DNA of 64,000 nt from Muriicola jejuensis (GCF_010671595.1 NZ_JAABOP010000001.1:1724651-1788650), one strand, 5' to 3'. Counted from the first letter of the stretch, positions 9,248 through 18,259 are shown. Translations and numbers: made by a program. The notes: a model not told the origin generated them from the letters alone.

Positions 9248-9590
9248 TTACCTATCAGACCAGACTGCGAGTTCGTTGCCGGCGGGGTCCAGGAAATGGA
9301 ACCTCCTCCCTCCGGGGAAGTTGAATATATCCTTTGAGATCTTTCCACCTGCCTTGATCACCTCGGTGTGGACAGACTCCATGTCCCCATGGTAAAGGAC
9401 CACCAGCGCTCCATTGACCACTGGTCCTTTTTGTCTTTCGAATCCCCCGGCTATGCCGCTTTCGGAAAAGGAGACATAGTCAGGACCGTAATCGGTAAAG
9501 GCCCAGCCAAAGACCCGGCTGTAAAAGTTCTTGATCTTTTCCAGGTCCTGAGCCTTGAATTCAATGTAGTCGATGTGGTTGTTTTTTCAT
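9248..9590 (-). pseudogene. VOC (glyoxalase/bleomycin resistance) family gene, start out of frame
   Basis: The minus strand encodes a complete-looking VOC domain of about 112 residues (starts NHIDYIEF, includes FYSRVFGWAF and FHFLDPAGNELAVW, ends at TAA 9248-9250). The obvious start ATG at 9588-9590 is followed by six A residues and then runs out of frame; with five A the reading would be continuous (MKNNHIDYIEF). No other in-frame start exists near the N-terminus. This is either a one-base insertion in a homopolymer that disrupts the gene or a sequencing error. VOC proteins bind a metal and small substrates; the substrate is not predictable. Confidence 0.7.
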
Positions 9591-9639
9591 GATAAATAAG
9601 TCTTCAATTGGCTTTGTGATCGATTTTATTTAGTCCTGT

Positions 9640-11712
9640 TTACTGATGATCCCGGCCAATGTGTTCGTTCCATATTGCTGTTTTTAATACCGTGCCATTT
9701 TCCCTGATAGCCCTTCGATAATCATAGTAGAAACTATCAGCATCACTTGAGAACTTGAGTTGTGTTTCCAGGGCGATGGTCCGGTTGGGCAACCGGATGA
9801 CCACGTCGTAGCCCGCTTCTACAGAAGTATTTGCCGGATCGAGATCTGAGGTGCGGTGAGTGATGGATTCATGATTCTCGTAGACCCCCCAGGGAAAGGC
9901 TTCCTCCCATTGGTTGATCGCGATCACACTTCGGATACGTGTAATAGAGTCATATGCTACCCGGCTCACCTCGGCAAACCCGGATGAGGTTCCGGACGAC
10001 AGTCTCTTGAATTCCGGGAGTTCCGGATCAGGAGAGATCTCTTCCCATGCATAGCCATCTTTTGCTCCTTCAGGCATCAACGGCAGCAGCAGGCGGCTCC
10101 CTTCCGTGCCCCCGGTCAAGACCAGATTACGACCTAAGGAAGGGGTAGGCCAGAACATCGGCCATTGTGCATTGCTGATCGCTATTCTCAGCCTGTGACC
10201 CGGCTGAAAATTCCAGGTGGTCCAATGCAGGTCGATTTCCATACAATAGACCTCCCCAACCGGACTTGGCCCCGGTGATGAGGCGGAGACCCGATGGGTG
10301 CTGTTGAAGGCACCGCCGGTGACCAGGGTACTCCTTCCGTCAGGGGCCACGTCATTGAGTCGAACGACCCAATTGACATGATCCGTTTCTGATTGCACAC
10401 ATAGCTTCAGCCTTGGGTAGCCGGTGATCGAAATTTCCTCAGATACCTCCAGGTCGTATACCAGGCATTTCTTGTCAAAAGCAGCCTGGTCTGGCGGCCA
10501 GTCGCCCCACCACATCACGGGTCCACCCCCTTCTATTCCATCTGAGGCAAGGCTTTGCAAGGTGTCACCGCGAATGTCCCCGGGCATTTGTTCGCTGAGT
10601 CGGGATCCCTCAGAGACGAGTCTGAGTTCCAGGGAGTCCCTTTTAAATTGATCCCATGAATCCACGACCTTCCATTTTCCGGGGATGTTCCCAAGCTCGG
10701 TTCCTGGAATATGATAGTCCCGTTGATAAAAAATAAGTTCCGGGTACTCTTTTTGTCGCTGATCCCGGGTAGGTGGTAGCATCCAGATATTTAGCCAGTC
10801 TACCACCTCTTTTCTCCACTCCACGGCAGGAGGGGGATCCGCCGTATGCGGCCAGGTATGGTTAAAGGGCCCGATGATGGCCCTTTTCGGGCCATGGGTT
10901 TGGTTGAAGAACCTTTCTACCAGATCCCGGTACCCATCATACAGACCGGCGATCAGGAAGGTGGGCATGGTAAAGCCGTCGTAGTTCCCATCGAGGGAAG
11001 CCCGGTTCCAGAATGGGCCGTCGCCTTGCTGCTTTTTATATTTCAGGAACCAGGGATCGGAAAGGAATCTGTCGTGAAAGTAAGCTGAATCCAGTTCAAA
11101 ATCAGGTGAGGCTGGAAAGGCATTATCCATATCCCTTCCGATCTCATAGGCGTCTACGTGCAGTATGCCATCCATATAGTGTACATCGTCCTCATACAGG
11201 TCGTCTGTAGACATAAGAGATACGATGGTCTTCAGTCCCGGTGGTTTTCTCATAGCCAGCTGAAGGGCATTAAAGCCACCCCAGGAGATACCAAAGACTG
11301 CCACATTCCCATTGGAGAAATCGGATCCTGAAAGATAGCGGATCACCTCCTCACCGTCATCGAGCTCCTGTTCACTGTATTCATAAGGCACGATTTCGCC
11401 ATCACTTCTGCCAGTCCCCCTGATATCTACCCGGGCTACGAGATATCCGCGCTGTACAAAATAGTTGAACACCCCATAGCGGGAGGCCCGTTGCTCGTCT
11501 TTCCTGTAGGGTAGGTATTCCAGAATGATCGGGTAGCGAAGGGAAGGATCGTAATCAGGGGGGAGGTAAAGGTCAGCTGCCAGTTTTACACCGTCCGGCA
11601 TTTCAATAAAGAGTTCGCGAATGGCAGGTACCTCTCTTTCCTGATCCGGACCGCAACTCATGAACAGGAGCGCAAGTAAAAGGATAAAAGGAAAACTTTT
11701 TCTATAATACAT
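9640..11712 (-). CDS. CocE/NonD (X-Pro dipeptidyl-peptidase, S15) family hydrolase, lipoprotein
   Basis: 690-residue secreted serine hydrolase. Residues 1-20 are a lipoprotein signal (LLALLFMSC). The N-terminal alpha/beta-hydrolase domain has Ser143 in GISWGG as nucleophile, preceded by DIRGTGRSDGE. The C-terminal jelly-roll typical of X-Pro dipeptidyl-peptidases spans about residues 400-560 (VMWWGDWPPDQ, ISNAQWPMFWPTP). An additional tail of about 100 residues after position 580 (RVAYDSITRIRSVIAINQWE) exceeds the usual S15 length. Likely an acylamino/ester hydrolase or peptidase at the outer membrane; substrate unknown. A putative lipoprotein gene lies upstream in the same orientation, 35 bases away. 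Confidence 0.88.
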   Translation of the reverse strand: MYYRKSFPFILLLALLFMSCGPDQEREVPAIRELFIEMPDGVKLAADLYLPPDYDPSLRYPIILEYLPYRKDEQRASRYGVFNYFVQRGYLVARVDIRGTGRSDGEIVPYEYSEQELDDGEEVIRYLSGSDFSNGNVAVFGISWGGFNALQLAMRKPPGLKTIVSLMSTDDLYEDDVHYMDGILHVDAYEIGRDMDNAFPASPDFELDSAYFHDRFLSDPWFLKYKKQQGDGPFWNRASLDGNYDGFTMPTFLIAGLYDGYRDLVERFFNQTHGPKRAIIGPFNHTWPHTADPPPAVEWRKEVVDWLNIWMLPPTRDQRQKEYPELIFYQRDYHIPGTELGNIPGKWKVVDSWDQFKRDSLELRLVSEGSRLSEQMPGDIRGDTLQSLASDGIEGGGPVMWWGDWPPDQAAFDKKCLVYDLEVSEEISITGYPRLKLCVQSETDHVNWVVRLNDVAPDGRSTLVTGGAFNSTHRVSASSPGPSPVGEVYCMEIDLHWTTWNFQPGHRLRIAISNAQWPMFWPTPSLGRNLVLTGGTEGSRLLLPLMPEGAKDGYAWEEISPDPELPEFKRLSSGTSSGFAEVSRVAYDSITRIRSVIAINQWEEAFPWGVYENHESITHRTSDLDPANTSVEAGYDVVIRLPNRTIALETQLKFSSDADSFYYDYRRAIRENGTVLKTAIWNEHIGRDHQ

Positions 11713-11747
11713 GATGTTATCCCTTCATTTGAGGTCGTATGATCCCA

Positions 11748-12242
11748 TTATTCCACAGCAGATTTAAATTCAAAGGGAATTTCCATTTCCAAATTTGAGA
11801 CCGAAGCCATAAATCCGCCTTCTTTCTTCCGATAGCTGATCTTCTTGGGAAAATCCATCGAAGGGTTTTCACAGGTAAAGGTGGTGTCTGACTGTGAGGT
11901 CATCCGGAATTTCACGGGCTCCTTTTCACCCGGAGAAACGATCACTAATACCCACTCCTCGAGCTCTTTTTCGAGGCTCATGGTTTCCTGCCAAATAGTA
12001 TCCCCCGCTTTGAGGGTAAAACCAAGGCCCTGGTATCCAGGTCCAGGGCCGTTATCCCAGAATTCATAGGTAGCCAGGCCTTCCTCTTCGTTAGAGCGCA
12101 CCCATTTTCCGAGCAGCCAGTCAAACTTACCCTTTTCCTTAGATTCCTGCTCGTGAACCTCACCATTAACAGGGCTTTCTTTCCGAACCTGATTGCAGGA
12201 CAGGACAAAAAAAGCCAGGAGCATGAGCAGCATTTTCCTCAT
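11748..12242 (-). CDS. DUF6265-like lipoprotein
   Basis: 164 residues with a lipoprotein signal (LAFFVLSCNQ). The FDWLLGKWVRSNEEEGLATYEFW pattern, with GDTIWQETMSLE and VKFRMTSQSDTTFTCENP further on, matches the DUF6265 group of about 150 residues, probably a lipocalin-like beta barrel with unknown ligand. The family-level call is moderately certain. It is probably cotranscribed with the S15-type hydrolase downstream. Confidence 0.72.
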   Translation of the reverse strand: MRKMLLMLLAFFVLSCNQVRKESPVNGEVHEQESKEKGKFDWLLGKWVRSNEEEGLATYEFWDNGPGPGYQGLGFTLKAGDTIWQETMSLEKELEEWVLVIVSPGEKEPVKFRMTSQSDTTFTCENPSMDFPKKISYRKKEGGFMASVSNLEMEIPFEFKSAVE

Positions 12243-12375
12243 GGCAGATCATTCTTTTTGATCACCTGACAGGCGATCGTTGGATTATCAATCAAAAGCT
12301 CCGAAAGAAACAAGGTCATCATAATAGTTCATTTTTAAGTTCTTTAGCTATTTGGTCATTTAGGATCAGGTCTAT

Positions 12376-12534
12376 TTAATCATCCTCTTTTTTTCTGTTC
12401 ATACGGCTTCCCAATCCTGCACCAAACGCCAGACCAATGGCGATCCATACCCCGATATTATCCAGTGCCACCCCTATGGCAGTCCCTATGGCGATCCCTA
12501 TGGCCATTCCTTTCCCGAGGTTCCTTTTATCCAT
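12376..12534 (-). CDS. Small glycine-zipper membrane protein
   Basis: 52-residue protein starting MDKRNLGKGM. Two hydrophobic segments are rich in Gly and Ala at four-residue spacing (MAIGIAIGTAIGVAL and WIAIGLAFGAGLG), followed by a charged tail RKKEDD. This is a glycine-zipper pattern found in small membrane proteins of Bacteroidota. Function unknown. Codon pattern and the charged ends support a real gene despite its size. Confidence 0.62.
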   Translation of the reverse strand: MDKRNLGKGMAIGIAIGTAIGVALDNIGVWIAIGLAFGAGLGSRMNRKKEDD

Positions 12535-12571
12535 TTCCTGTTTTTGTTTTCATGTAGCTTAGAAGTAAGAT

Positions 12572-13024
12572 TCAATCCCAAACAAACCGCCAGGTCCCAT
12601 CTTCCTGTCTCTTCCAGACCGTATGGAATACACCGGTTCGCTCCACGCGATTTCCTGTGGAGTCGGCCATGGAAAATATGAACTTCCCATAGGTGTATCC
12701 CAGATCACCTGAAGAGGAAACATCCGTAAAATCCGGTTTCCATTCCAGGCTCATGTTGCTGTCTGCCGGTGCCTGGGTATTGAGGTATTCGGTAATGGCC
12801 TTTATTCCCACTACGAGGGAATCATTGCGCATCAGTACGGCATCTTCGGCGGCAAAGGACAGGAATGCCTCCCGGATCCCTTCTTCTGCTGCCATTTGGG
12901 CAAAGCGTTTTTCGGTCTCGATGATCTCCTGTTTCCATTGATCAGTAGACCCTTGTTGTGTTTTTTCACCACAGGATGCAAAAATAAAAAGTAACAGGAG
13001 GTAGGTTGGGAATTTTATATTCAT
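12572..13024 (-). CDS. DUF4440/SnoaL-like NTF2-fold lipoprotein
   Basis: 150 residues with a lipoprotein signal (LLFIFASCGEK). The NTF2-like pattern of a cone-shaped fold follows: ETEKRFAQMAAEEGIREAFLSF, AVLMRNDSLVVG, and the terminal TVWKRQEDGTWRFVWD typical of DUF4440. Proteins of this class bind small ligands or act as isomerases, but most are uncharacterised. No catalytic dyad can be assigned. Monocistronic. Confidence 0.8.
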   Translation of the reverse strand: MNIKFPTYLLLLFIFASCGEKTQQGSTDQWKQEIIETEKRFAQMAAEEGIREAFLSFAAEDAVLMRNDSLVVGIKAITEYLNTQAPADSNMSLEWKPDFTDVSSSGDLGYTYGKFIFSMADSTGNRVERTGVFHTVWKRQEDGTWRFVWD

Positions 13025-13386
13025 GGTTAAAGCCTTACTAGTTGAAATCAGGGCATCGAACTGAAAATAAAAGATAAGGAATTAGGCGCTATATCCTGGT
13101 TCAATGGCATTAAAAAATGATCTGACTTCCAGGCACATATAAAGTAGTGTCTGACTTGTATTTCCTGATGAGCACTCTGATGAATAAACTGATCAGGCCC
13201 TATGGCCTCACCTTGGGTATGCGTTTGATCAACTCCGCGTTTTGTCAGTTTTGCACACTAATAGACATTACCAGGGGTCCTTTTAGCGCCATCCCTTGGA
13301 ATGAATATGGGGAAAGTAATTCGGTGTCCGAAGGGGGAAATATGAACCTGCAAGTGAACATAAACAGCAGAGTTATCGCAGTCAGA
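13025..13386. other. Intergenic region without recognisable gene
   Basis: About 360 bases between two minus-strand genes. A plus-strand open frame starting at 13147 runs into the antisense of the next gene and has no family signature, so I do not accept it. No repeats or RNA features seen. Confidence 0.5.
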
Positions 13387-13848
13387 TCACAACGTGGATT
13401 GCAGAATACTTCTCTTTACCATTTCCGGTTCATTTGTGCCTATCCTGTACTTTTTTCCATTTTTCAGGCTGATCTCAATGGCATGCGATCCCCGGACCGA
13501 GTAGATCCACATGCGCGGCCAGAACCATTTTCGGATGCCATGGCCATAATACCAGGGATTCCTTACGATCTGTACTGAGGAGATCTCACCAAGAACCAAT
13601 TTCTTCCTGAATAGGCCGAACATCATTCGGATCTGCAAAAAGTGCTCGTCTATCAATATCCTAAGAGAAACGAAGGAAAACAGGAATCCCACCGTGATGA
13701 CCATGAGGGAGGTGATCAGGAAGTTTGGACCCGAGTTATAGGAAGGAGGTTCTGCAAGGGCCGAGAGGTATACCCGGATAAAGAAAATCCCCGCTGACAG
13801 GGTCAGCAAAAGAGCGAGATAATTATACTGTGTAGATGCGTAACGCAT
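13387..13848 (-). CDS. Membrane protein with bacterial PH-like domain
   Basis: 153 residues. Two transmembrane segments near residues 9-30 and 43-63 (YLALLLTLSAGIFFIRVYL, FLITSLMVITVGFLFSFVSL) precede a beta-rich PH-like domain (LVLGEISSVQIVRNPWYYGH, SHAIEISLKNGKKYRIGTNE). This layout is typical of small bacterial PH-domain proteins of unknown function. Domain call is by pattern only. Confidence 0.68.
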   Translation of the reverse strand: MRYASTQYNYLALLLTLSAGIFFIRVYLSALAEPPSYNSGPNFLITSLMVITVGFLFSFVSLRILIDEHFLQIRMMFGLFRKKLVLGEISSVQIVRNPWYYGHGIRKWFWPRMWIYSVRGSHAIEISLKNGKKYRIGTNEPEMVKRSILQSTL

Positions 13849-14002
13849 ACAACAAAGCTATGCATTTTAGGGCAACTAGATCCCTGTTATTCCCTGTACA
13901 GCAGCGGTTTAAAGGGATATCCCTATAAACCGCAACTGGATAGGAGACTGTAGAAAAGCCGGCCAAAAGCAGACCTGGACTGAAGATGGAACTTGAGTCG
14001 GT

Positions 14003-14212
14003 CTATTTTTCTTTTACTGCACAGGTGCTAATGCCAAAAGGGGCATAGAGAGGGCAAAAACTGACAAAGCTCGTCAGCAGGAAAACACCCGCAAGAATGA
14101 TGAGAACCAGCCCTAAGGTTCCTGAAATAGTTCCTGTGTAATAGAGAACGCCGATGATAACAGCAATGATGATCCTTATGATCCTGTCTGCTGATCCCAT
14201 ATTTTTTTTCAT
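14003..14212 (-). CDS. DUF2892 small membrane protein
   Basis: 69 residues with two transmembrane helices. The family pattern NMGSADRIIRIIIAVIIG, then LGLVLIILAGVFLLTSFVSF, then CPLYAPFGIST with a conserved Cys, is diagnostic of DUF2892 (the YgaP C-terminal-type domain). It lies just downstream of the Crp/Fnr regulator gene in the same orientation. The conserved Cys and genomic habit of the family suggest a link to sulfur or redox stress; that is inference. Confidence 0.88.
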   Translation of the reverse strand: MKKNMGSADRIIRIIIAVIIGVLYYTGTISGTLGLVLIILAGVFLLTSFVSFCPLYAPFGISTCAVKEK

Positions 14213-14289
14213 CGCATTGTATTTTTAAGGTTGTTGCACTATTGCCCTACAAAGATTTACAATGTGAATGACCTGTGCAGTGACCGTGG

Positions 14290-14916
14290 TCACCACTCGT
14301 CAATGATCCGAATGCCGTCTGGCTCCTGTACCACTTTTCCATCGACCTCCAGCTTTTTAAGTACCCTGGTCACAACCTCCCGGGCCGTACCCAGCTCGTT
14401 GGCGATCTGACTGTGGCTCATCCTGACGGCATCTCCCTGGGTGAGCTCCATCTTTCGTTTCAGGTGGTCGTACAGCCTTTTGTCCATTTTATCGAGAAGG
14501 AGATGGCTGATCGTATCCAGGAGTTCCGTATACCTCAGGTTGAACTGATGGTAGAACAGGGTATTGAATTCGGGGTAGTTTTTAAGCCAGTTGGGCAAAT
14601 ACCGGACAGGGATGAGCAATATCCTGGAATCCTCTTCCGTAACGGCAAATACCTTGCTGGGAGTGTTTTGCAGGGAGGCATAAAAGGTCATGACACAGCT
14701 TTGTGCAGGTTCGATGTAGTAGAGCAGGAGCTCCCGATCCTCAAAACGCGAATAGACCTTTACCAGCCCTTCCACTACGATAGGCAACACCTTGACGTAT
14801 TGTTCTTCCCGCAGGATCTCGGTGCCTGCAGGGATCTCCTTAAGGTCGGATCCCTTTATGATTTCATCGATCAATTCCCCGCTTAAGAACGAAAGCAGAT
14901 TTTTGTCAAATTCCAT
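14290..14916 (-). CDS. Crp/Fnr-family transcriptional regulator
   Basis: 208 residues. The N-terminal cyclic-nucleotide-binding-type beta barrel covers about residues 20-125 (ILREEQYVKVLPIVVEGLVKV), then a dimer helix (FNLRYTELLDTISHLLLDKM) and a C-terminal winged helix with recognition region MSHSQIANELGTAREVVTRV. There is no FNR-type Cys cluster at the N-terminus, so it is not an iron-sulfur oxygen sensor by sequence. It may control the adjacent DUF2892 gene. Confidence 0.9.
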   Translation of the reverse strand: MEFDKNLLSFLSGELIDEIIKGSDLKEIPAGTEILREEQYVKVLPIVVEGLVKVYSRFEDRELLLYYIEPAQSCVMTFYASLQNTPSKVFAVTEEDSRILLIPVRYLPNWLKNYPEFNTLFYHQFNLRYTELLDTISHLLLDKMDKRLYDHLKRKMELTQGDAVRMSHSQIANELGTAREVVTRVLKKLEVDGKVVQEPDGIRIIDEW

Positions 14917-14928
14917 TTATTATATCAT

Positions 14929-15075
14929 TTACGACTCCATATTCAGGTCCTTATCCATTCTCTCGACGTTAATCCGGTCCAAAAGGATTTCAACAAAAAT
15001 CCATTTCGAACAAAATCTGAGATGCTGATCCAGATCTTCGCCCATACGATGGGGATTCCTGTTTTCTTTCTTCAT
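14929..15075 (-). CDS. Small hypothetical protein
   Basis: 48-residue open frame starting MKKENRNPHRMGEDL and ending 13 bases before the Crp/Fnr gene on the same strand. It is charged, with one short hydrophobic patch (WIFVEILL). The start ATG is good and codons look normal, but there is no family support. It could be a leader or a spurious frame. Confidence 0.35.
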   Translation of the reverse strand: MKKENRNPHRMGEDLDQHLRFCSKWIFVEILLDRINVERMDKDLNMES

Positions 15076-15130
15076 CGTGGTTGTTTATTGCAGGTCTTTA
15101 ATTTCTCTATTTTCCATTTCGCTGCCAGGT

Positions 15131-15652
15131 CTATTCATCTGGATTCCAATCCTTGCGCCGGAGAGCATACAACAGTTCATCCTGCAGTTCATCACCTTTG
15201 AGGATAGTACCTTCGAACCGGGCTTCCAGTACAAAGCCGTTTTTCTCCAAGACCCTTTGGGAGGGCATATTGGAGCCGAAGGGCCTTGCGAAGATGCGGT
15301 CAATATCCAGGTTTTTGAAGGTAAATTCAACCACCTGTCCGATTGCCCGGGTAATGATCCCTTTCCCCCAGAAATCCTCCGCCAGCCAGTACCCCAGTTC
15401 GGCATTCTTTCGGAAGATATCTCCCAGGGGGTGGATGCCGATCCCGCCTACGGCCTGTCCGTCGACCTCAATGGCAAAGATGTGATTCGGGCCTTCACCC
15501 GTGGCATATGCTATGAACTCCCTTCCTGTTTTTTTGGTGTACGGATATGGGAATTGATCCGTCAGATTCCTGGCAATTTTCCAGTTGTTAGCGTACATGA
15601 CCAGGTCCTCAAGATCTGAAATGCGCCAGGATCGGAGTTTTACTTCAATCAT
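15131..15652 (-). CDS. GNAT acetyltransferase, RimJ/RimL type
   Basis: 173-residue GNAT enzyme transferring acetyl from acetyl-CoA to an amine, often a protein N-terminus or antibiotic. Markers are LRSWRISDLEDLVMYANN at the N-terminus, GGIGIHPLGDIFRKNAELGYWL (strands 3-4), the pyrophosphate-binding turn near AEDFWGKGIITRA, and NMPSQRVLEKNGFVLEA at the C-terminus. Monocistronic and close to full family length. Acceptor unknown. Confidence 0.9.
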   Translation of the reverse strand: MIEVKLRSWRISDLEDLVMYANNWKIARNLTDQFPYPYTKKTGREFIAYATGEGPNHIFAIEVDGQAVGGIGIHPLGDIFRKNAELGYWLAEDFWGKGIITRAIGQVVEFTFKNLDIDRIFARPFGSNMPSQRVLEKNGFVLEARFEGTILKGDELQDELLYALRRKDWNPDE

Positions 15653-15804
15653 GTTAGAATGATAAATTCGATCTTATGAGAAATAGCTATCCCTGTCCAC
15701 CAAAGTACTGAGGGAGTACATGTTTTATATCTAAGACAGGATATTAGAATTCATCCTGGTTCACAAAAAGACAGTGCCGCCGACAGATGAAGGCCATCTA
15801 AAAT

Positions 15805-16212
15805 TCACGCTCCGGCATCCGCCAGTTTTTTGGTATCCACGAATTGCTGAAAAGCGATGATCTTTCCCTGATCGTCCAGGGTCCATAAGTGTGCTACCTG
15901 AGCATTATAGCCTTTTCCAGTGGCTTTTACCTTGGCGTCGTACCTCAGGGTAGCCAGGACCTTGTGGTCATCCATCCCGTGGAGTGCAATATCCTTGAGT
16001 CCAAAGAACTCGTGTCTTTCACCCAGGCGGGCAAATACCCCTTGTAGAACGGCATCTGGCCCAATATAGGGGTTGCCGTCGGCCAGGGAATTGCTTTCGG
16101 CTTCCCTCCATTCGATCTTAGGGTGCATGGCACCCAGGACGGTAGGCATGTCGCCGGTTGAAAAAGCTTTGTAGACAGAGTCGATGATCCGGATGTTTTG
16201 TGCTGTGGTCAT
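15805..16212 (-). CDS. SnoaL-like NTF2-fold protein
   Basis: 135 residues, cytoplasmic (no signal). Pattern IIDSVYKAFSTGDMPTVLGA, HPKIEWREAES, NPYIGPDAVLQG and FQQFVDTKKLADA is typical of SnoaL/ketosteroid-isomerase-like proteins. Members are small-molecule binding proteins or isomerases; the catalytic Asp pair cannot be assigned confidently. It is adjacent to another NTF2-fold gene in the same orientation. Confidence 0.83.
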   Translation of the reverse strand: MTTAQNIRIIDSVYKAFSTGDMPTVLGAMHPKIEWREAESNSLADGNPYIGPDAVLQGVFARLGERHEFFGLKDIALHGMDDHKVLATLRYDAKVKATGKGYNAQVAHLWTLDDQGKIIAFQQFVDTKKLADAGA

Positions 16213-16292
16213 AGGGTTGGTTTTAATCGGTTTGAAAATTTACTGAAAAGGTAGCTAAAATGATCGGAATTAAATACTCCAAAAGGCAACCT

Positions 16293-16769
16293 TTACTTAC
16301 CGGCAAGTTGTCTCTGGTATTCCTCGGCATCATAGGTGCCGACCGACGTCTGTACCAGTCCCTCCTCGTTCATGGTCCACTCCTCGAACCCACTGAAGTC
16401 CACCCGGTTTCCATTGCCGCCCGGCCCACTGTAAGTGCCTTTGAAGGTCCAGTAATACCGGTATTTCCCATCTGCCACGGTCAGGCTGTCCATGGTCAGG
16501 TGCATGTCAGGAAAGGCCTCCATATAGGACTGGGCGGTTTCGGCCAGTTGTTTCCTTCCCACAGCCGGTGTTCCTTTATTGACAGTGAGCGTGCCGTCCT
16601 CTGCATAAAAGGAAGCCATGTTTTCAGGCACCTTGCTGTTCCACGCCTCGGTATATTCCTGGCCGAATTCGACCATTTTATCGTAGTCTGATCTCTCGGT
16701 CTTACATCCCATTATGGCCAGCATTATCACGAACACAATTCCGGTAACCAGTAAGGCAGCTTTCTTCAT
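16293..16769 (-). CDS. DUF4440/SnoaL-like lipoprotein
   Basis: 158 residues with lipoprotein signal IMLAIMGCKTE. The NTF2-like fold is shown by EAWNSKVPENMASFYAEDGTL, GRKQLAETAQSYMEAFPD, and YYWTFKGTYSGPGGNG. It is the second NTF2-fold protein within 1 kb, but the sequences differ enough that a recent duplication is unlikely. Ligand unknown. Confidence 0.8.
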   Translation of the reverse strand: MKKAALLVTGIVFVIMLAIMGCKTERSDYDKMVEFGQEYTEAWNSKVPENMASFYAEDGTLTVNKGTPAVGRKQLAETAQSYMEAFPDMHLTMDSLTVADGKYRYYWTFKGTYSGPGGNGNRVDFSGFEEWTMNEEGLVQTSVGTYDAEEYQRQLAGK

Positions 16770-16886
16770 ATTCCTTTATTTTGGTTGATTCGTTTAAATC
16801 TAATGGTAATACTTTTAAGCAAGATAGGAATTATGTCCAGTCCTTGGATAGTCATAAGTTTCAGCTTTGGTTTGCCGGTGATCTAT

Positions 16887-17282
16887 TTACAAGTACTCAA
16901 CCAATTGGATGTTATTACCACAGGTGTCATTCAACACGGCGAATTTTACATTACCCATTTTCGTGGGTTTCACACTGAAATCTACCCCGAGCTTGGTCAG
17001 CCTCTCGTATTCCGCATCCACACTGTCCACGTCAAATTGTGTATAGGGATATCCGGCTTCCAATAAGGCGTCCTGGTATACCCTACAGGGTTCAAAATGA
17101 TTAGGCCCGGGTTCCAGCAGGAGTTCGGGTCCGTCTTCCCAGTCCTTGGAAACCAGGGTCAGCCATCTGTTTCCACCTCCTAAAGGCTCATCCTTCTTTA
17201 CTAAAAATCCTAGTTTCTCTGTGTAAAATTTCATGGCCTTTTCCTGGTCGCGTACGGGAATGCTGATGATTGTAACTTTCAT
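16887..17282 (-). CDS. VOC family (glyoxalase-like) protein
   Basis: 131 residues with the paired beta-alpha-beta modules of the vicinal oxygen chelate fold: VTIISIPVRDQEKAMKFYTE KLGF at the N-terminus and KFAVLNDTCGNNIQLVEYL at the C-terminus. This resembles the PhnB/lactoylglutathione-lyase-like subgroup with a predicted metal site from paired His/Glu positions. Substrate unknown. A second VOC gene at 9248-9590 is broken. Confidence 0.88.
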   Translation of the reverse strand: MKVTIISIPVRDQEKAMKFYTEKLGFLVKKDEPLGGGNRWLTLVSKDWEDGPELLLEPGPNHFEPCRVYQDALLEAGYPYTQFDVDSVDAEYERLTKLGVDFSVKPTKMGNVKFAVLNDTCGNNIQLVEYL

Positions 17283-17394
17283 GGTTGGTTGTTTTTCTGT
17301 GTAGCCGGAGTTCCGGCAACCGCGTTTTTTTCAACCTTAAGATAACAAATAATCCAGACCTGTGCAGGCGGTCGCCAGGACGATTTCAAGTAGT

Positions 17395-17598
17395 TTAGTC
17401 GCTGAATTCCAGGATATCTCCGGGCTGACAGTCGAGTGCCTCACAGATGGCCTCCAGCGTACTAAAACGTATGGCTCTGGCTTTGCCCGTTTTCAGGTTC
17501 GATAAATTGGAAAGGGTGATTCCAACTTTTTCTGACAGCTCGTTGAGCGACATTTTTCGTTTTGCCATCATGACGTCCAGGTTCACGGTGATTGGCAT
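17395..17598 (-). CDS. YozG-like XRE HTH regulator
   Basis: 67-residue HTH protein (MSLNELSEKVGITLSNLSNL, EAICEALDCQPGDILEF). The CQPGDILE ending is characteristic of the small YozG group, which is regularly encoded beside a DUF2975 membrane protein, as here (3 bases after the stop of the upstream gene). The pair is likely autoregulated through the upstream palindrome at 18182-18196. Confidence 0.9.
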   Translation of the reverse strand: MPITVNLDVMMAKRKMSLNELSEKVGITLSNLSNLKTGKARAIRFSTLEAICEALDCQPGDILEFSD

Positions 17599-17601
17599 CT
17601 C

Positions 17602-18138
17602 TTATACGGTTAAGTCGTTTTCCATCTGAAGTTCCATCCCTTTTTTAAAGATAAAGGCGATCAGATACAGGATAGATGCCATCAGAATATAGGCCTGACT
17701 GTCTACCCAGAACTGACCTAGCTTGTCAAGCTCATATCCGTACCACTCGAGGTTTCTGGATGTCTGCCGGGCGATATGGCTGATCAGTCCAATGGATAGG
17801 ACATAATAGGAGATCCTTGTGATCTGTTTTGATACGTAGCTGTTAAATGGCCTGGTGAGATCTACTTTCTGAATGAGTCTTACCACGATGTAGAACAAAT
17901 GGGCCTTAAGTATAGCCACGAAGAGCACAAATGCATACATCCCAAAGAATACCCACAGGTTCTGTTCTTGCAATGCCCTGAGATCTAATTTTTGGTAAAG
18001 ACTCCCGACGAGTTCCGGGTTTATGAGCCCGAAAATGAAGTTGATGATCAATCCTCCTGCATCAATGCAGAGGCCGATAAAAATGATCCAGGACACGATT
18101 TTCAGCCCGGTAAAGATGAGATTGGTGGTGTTGGACAT
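17602..18138 (-). CDS. DUF2975 membrane protein
   Basis: 178 residues with four transmembrane helices near 12-35, 61-85, 105-130 and 147-167. The LYQKLDLRALQEQNLWVF loop and the ILYLIAFIFKKGMELQMEND C-terminus match DUF2975, the usual partner of YozG-like HTH proteins. Function unknown; the pair is widespread in Firmicutes and Bacteroidota. Confidence 0.85.
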   Translation of the reverse strand: MSNTTNLIFTGLKIVSWIIFIGLCIDAGGLIINFIFGLINPELVGSLYQKLDLRALQEQNLWVFFGMYAFVLFVAILKAHLFYIVVRLIQKVDLTRPFNSYVSKQITRISYYVLSIGLISHIARQTSRNLEWYGYELDKLGQFWVDSQAYILMASILYLIAFIFKKGMELQMENDLTV

Positions 18139-18181
18139 GATGTTGATTGTTAAATTGATATGCCAAATATCAGCAAAAATA

Positions 18182-18196
18182 TATTGATAAACAATA
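18182..18196. promoter_or_regulatory. Candidate operator of the DUF2975-HTH pair
   Basis: Palindrome TATTG-N5-CAATA in the AT-rich stretch upstream of the DUF2975 gene, with further ATTGATA half sites on both sides. Position and symmetry fit binding by the encoded small HTH dimer. Inference only. Confidence 0.35.
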
Positions 18197-18259
18197 AAAA
18201 TATATTTAAAAACAAAATTAATTGATAAATCGCTACTATTGGGTTGAGATTCGGGTTTT

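Noticed and set aside
13147..13578. Plus-strand 143-residue open frame
   Set aside because: Overlaps the antisense of the PH-like membrane gene, has no family signature and odd composition.
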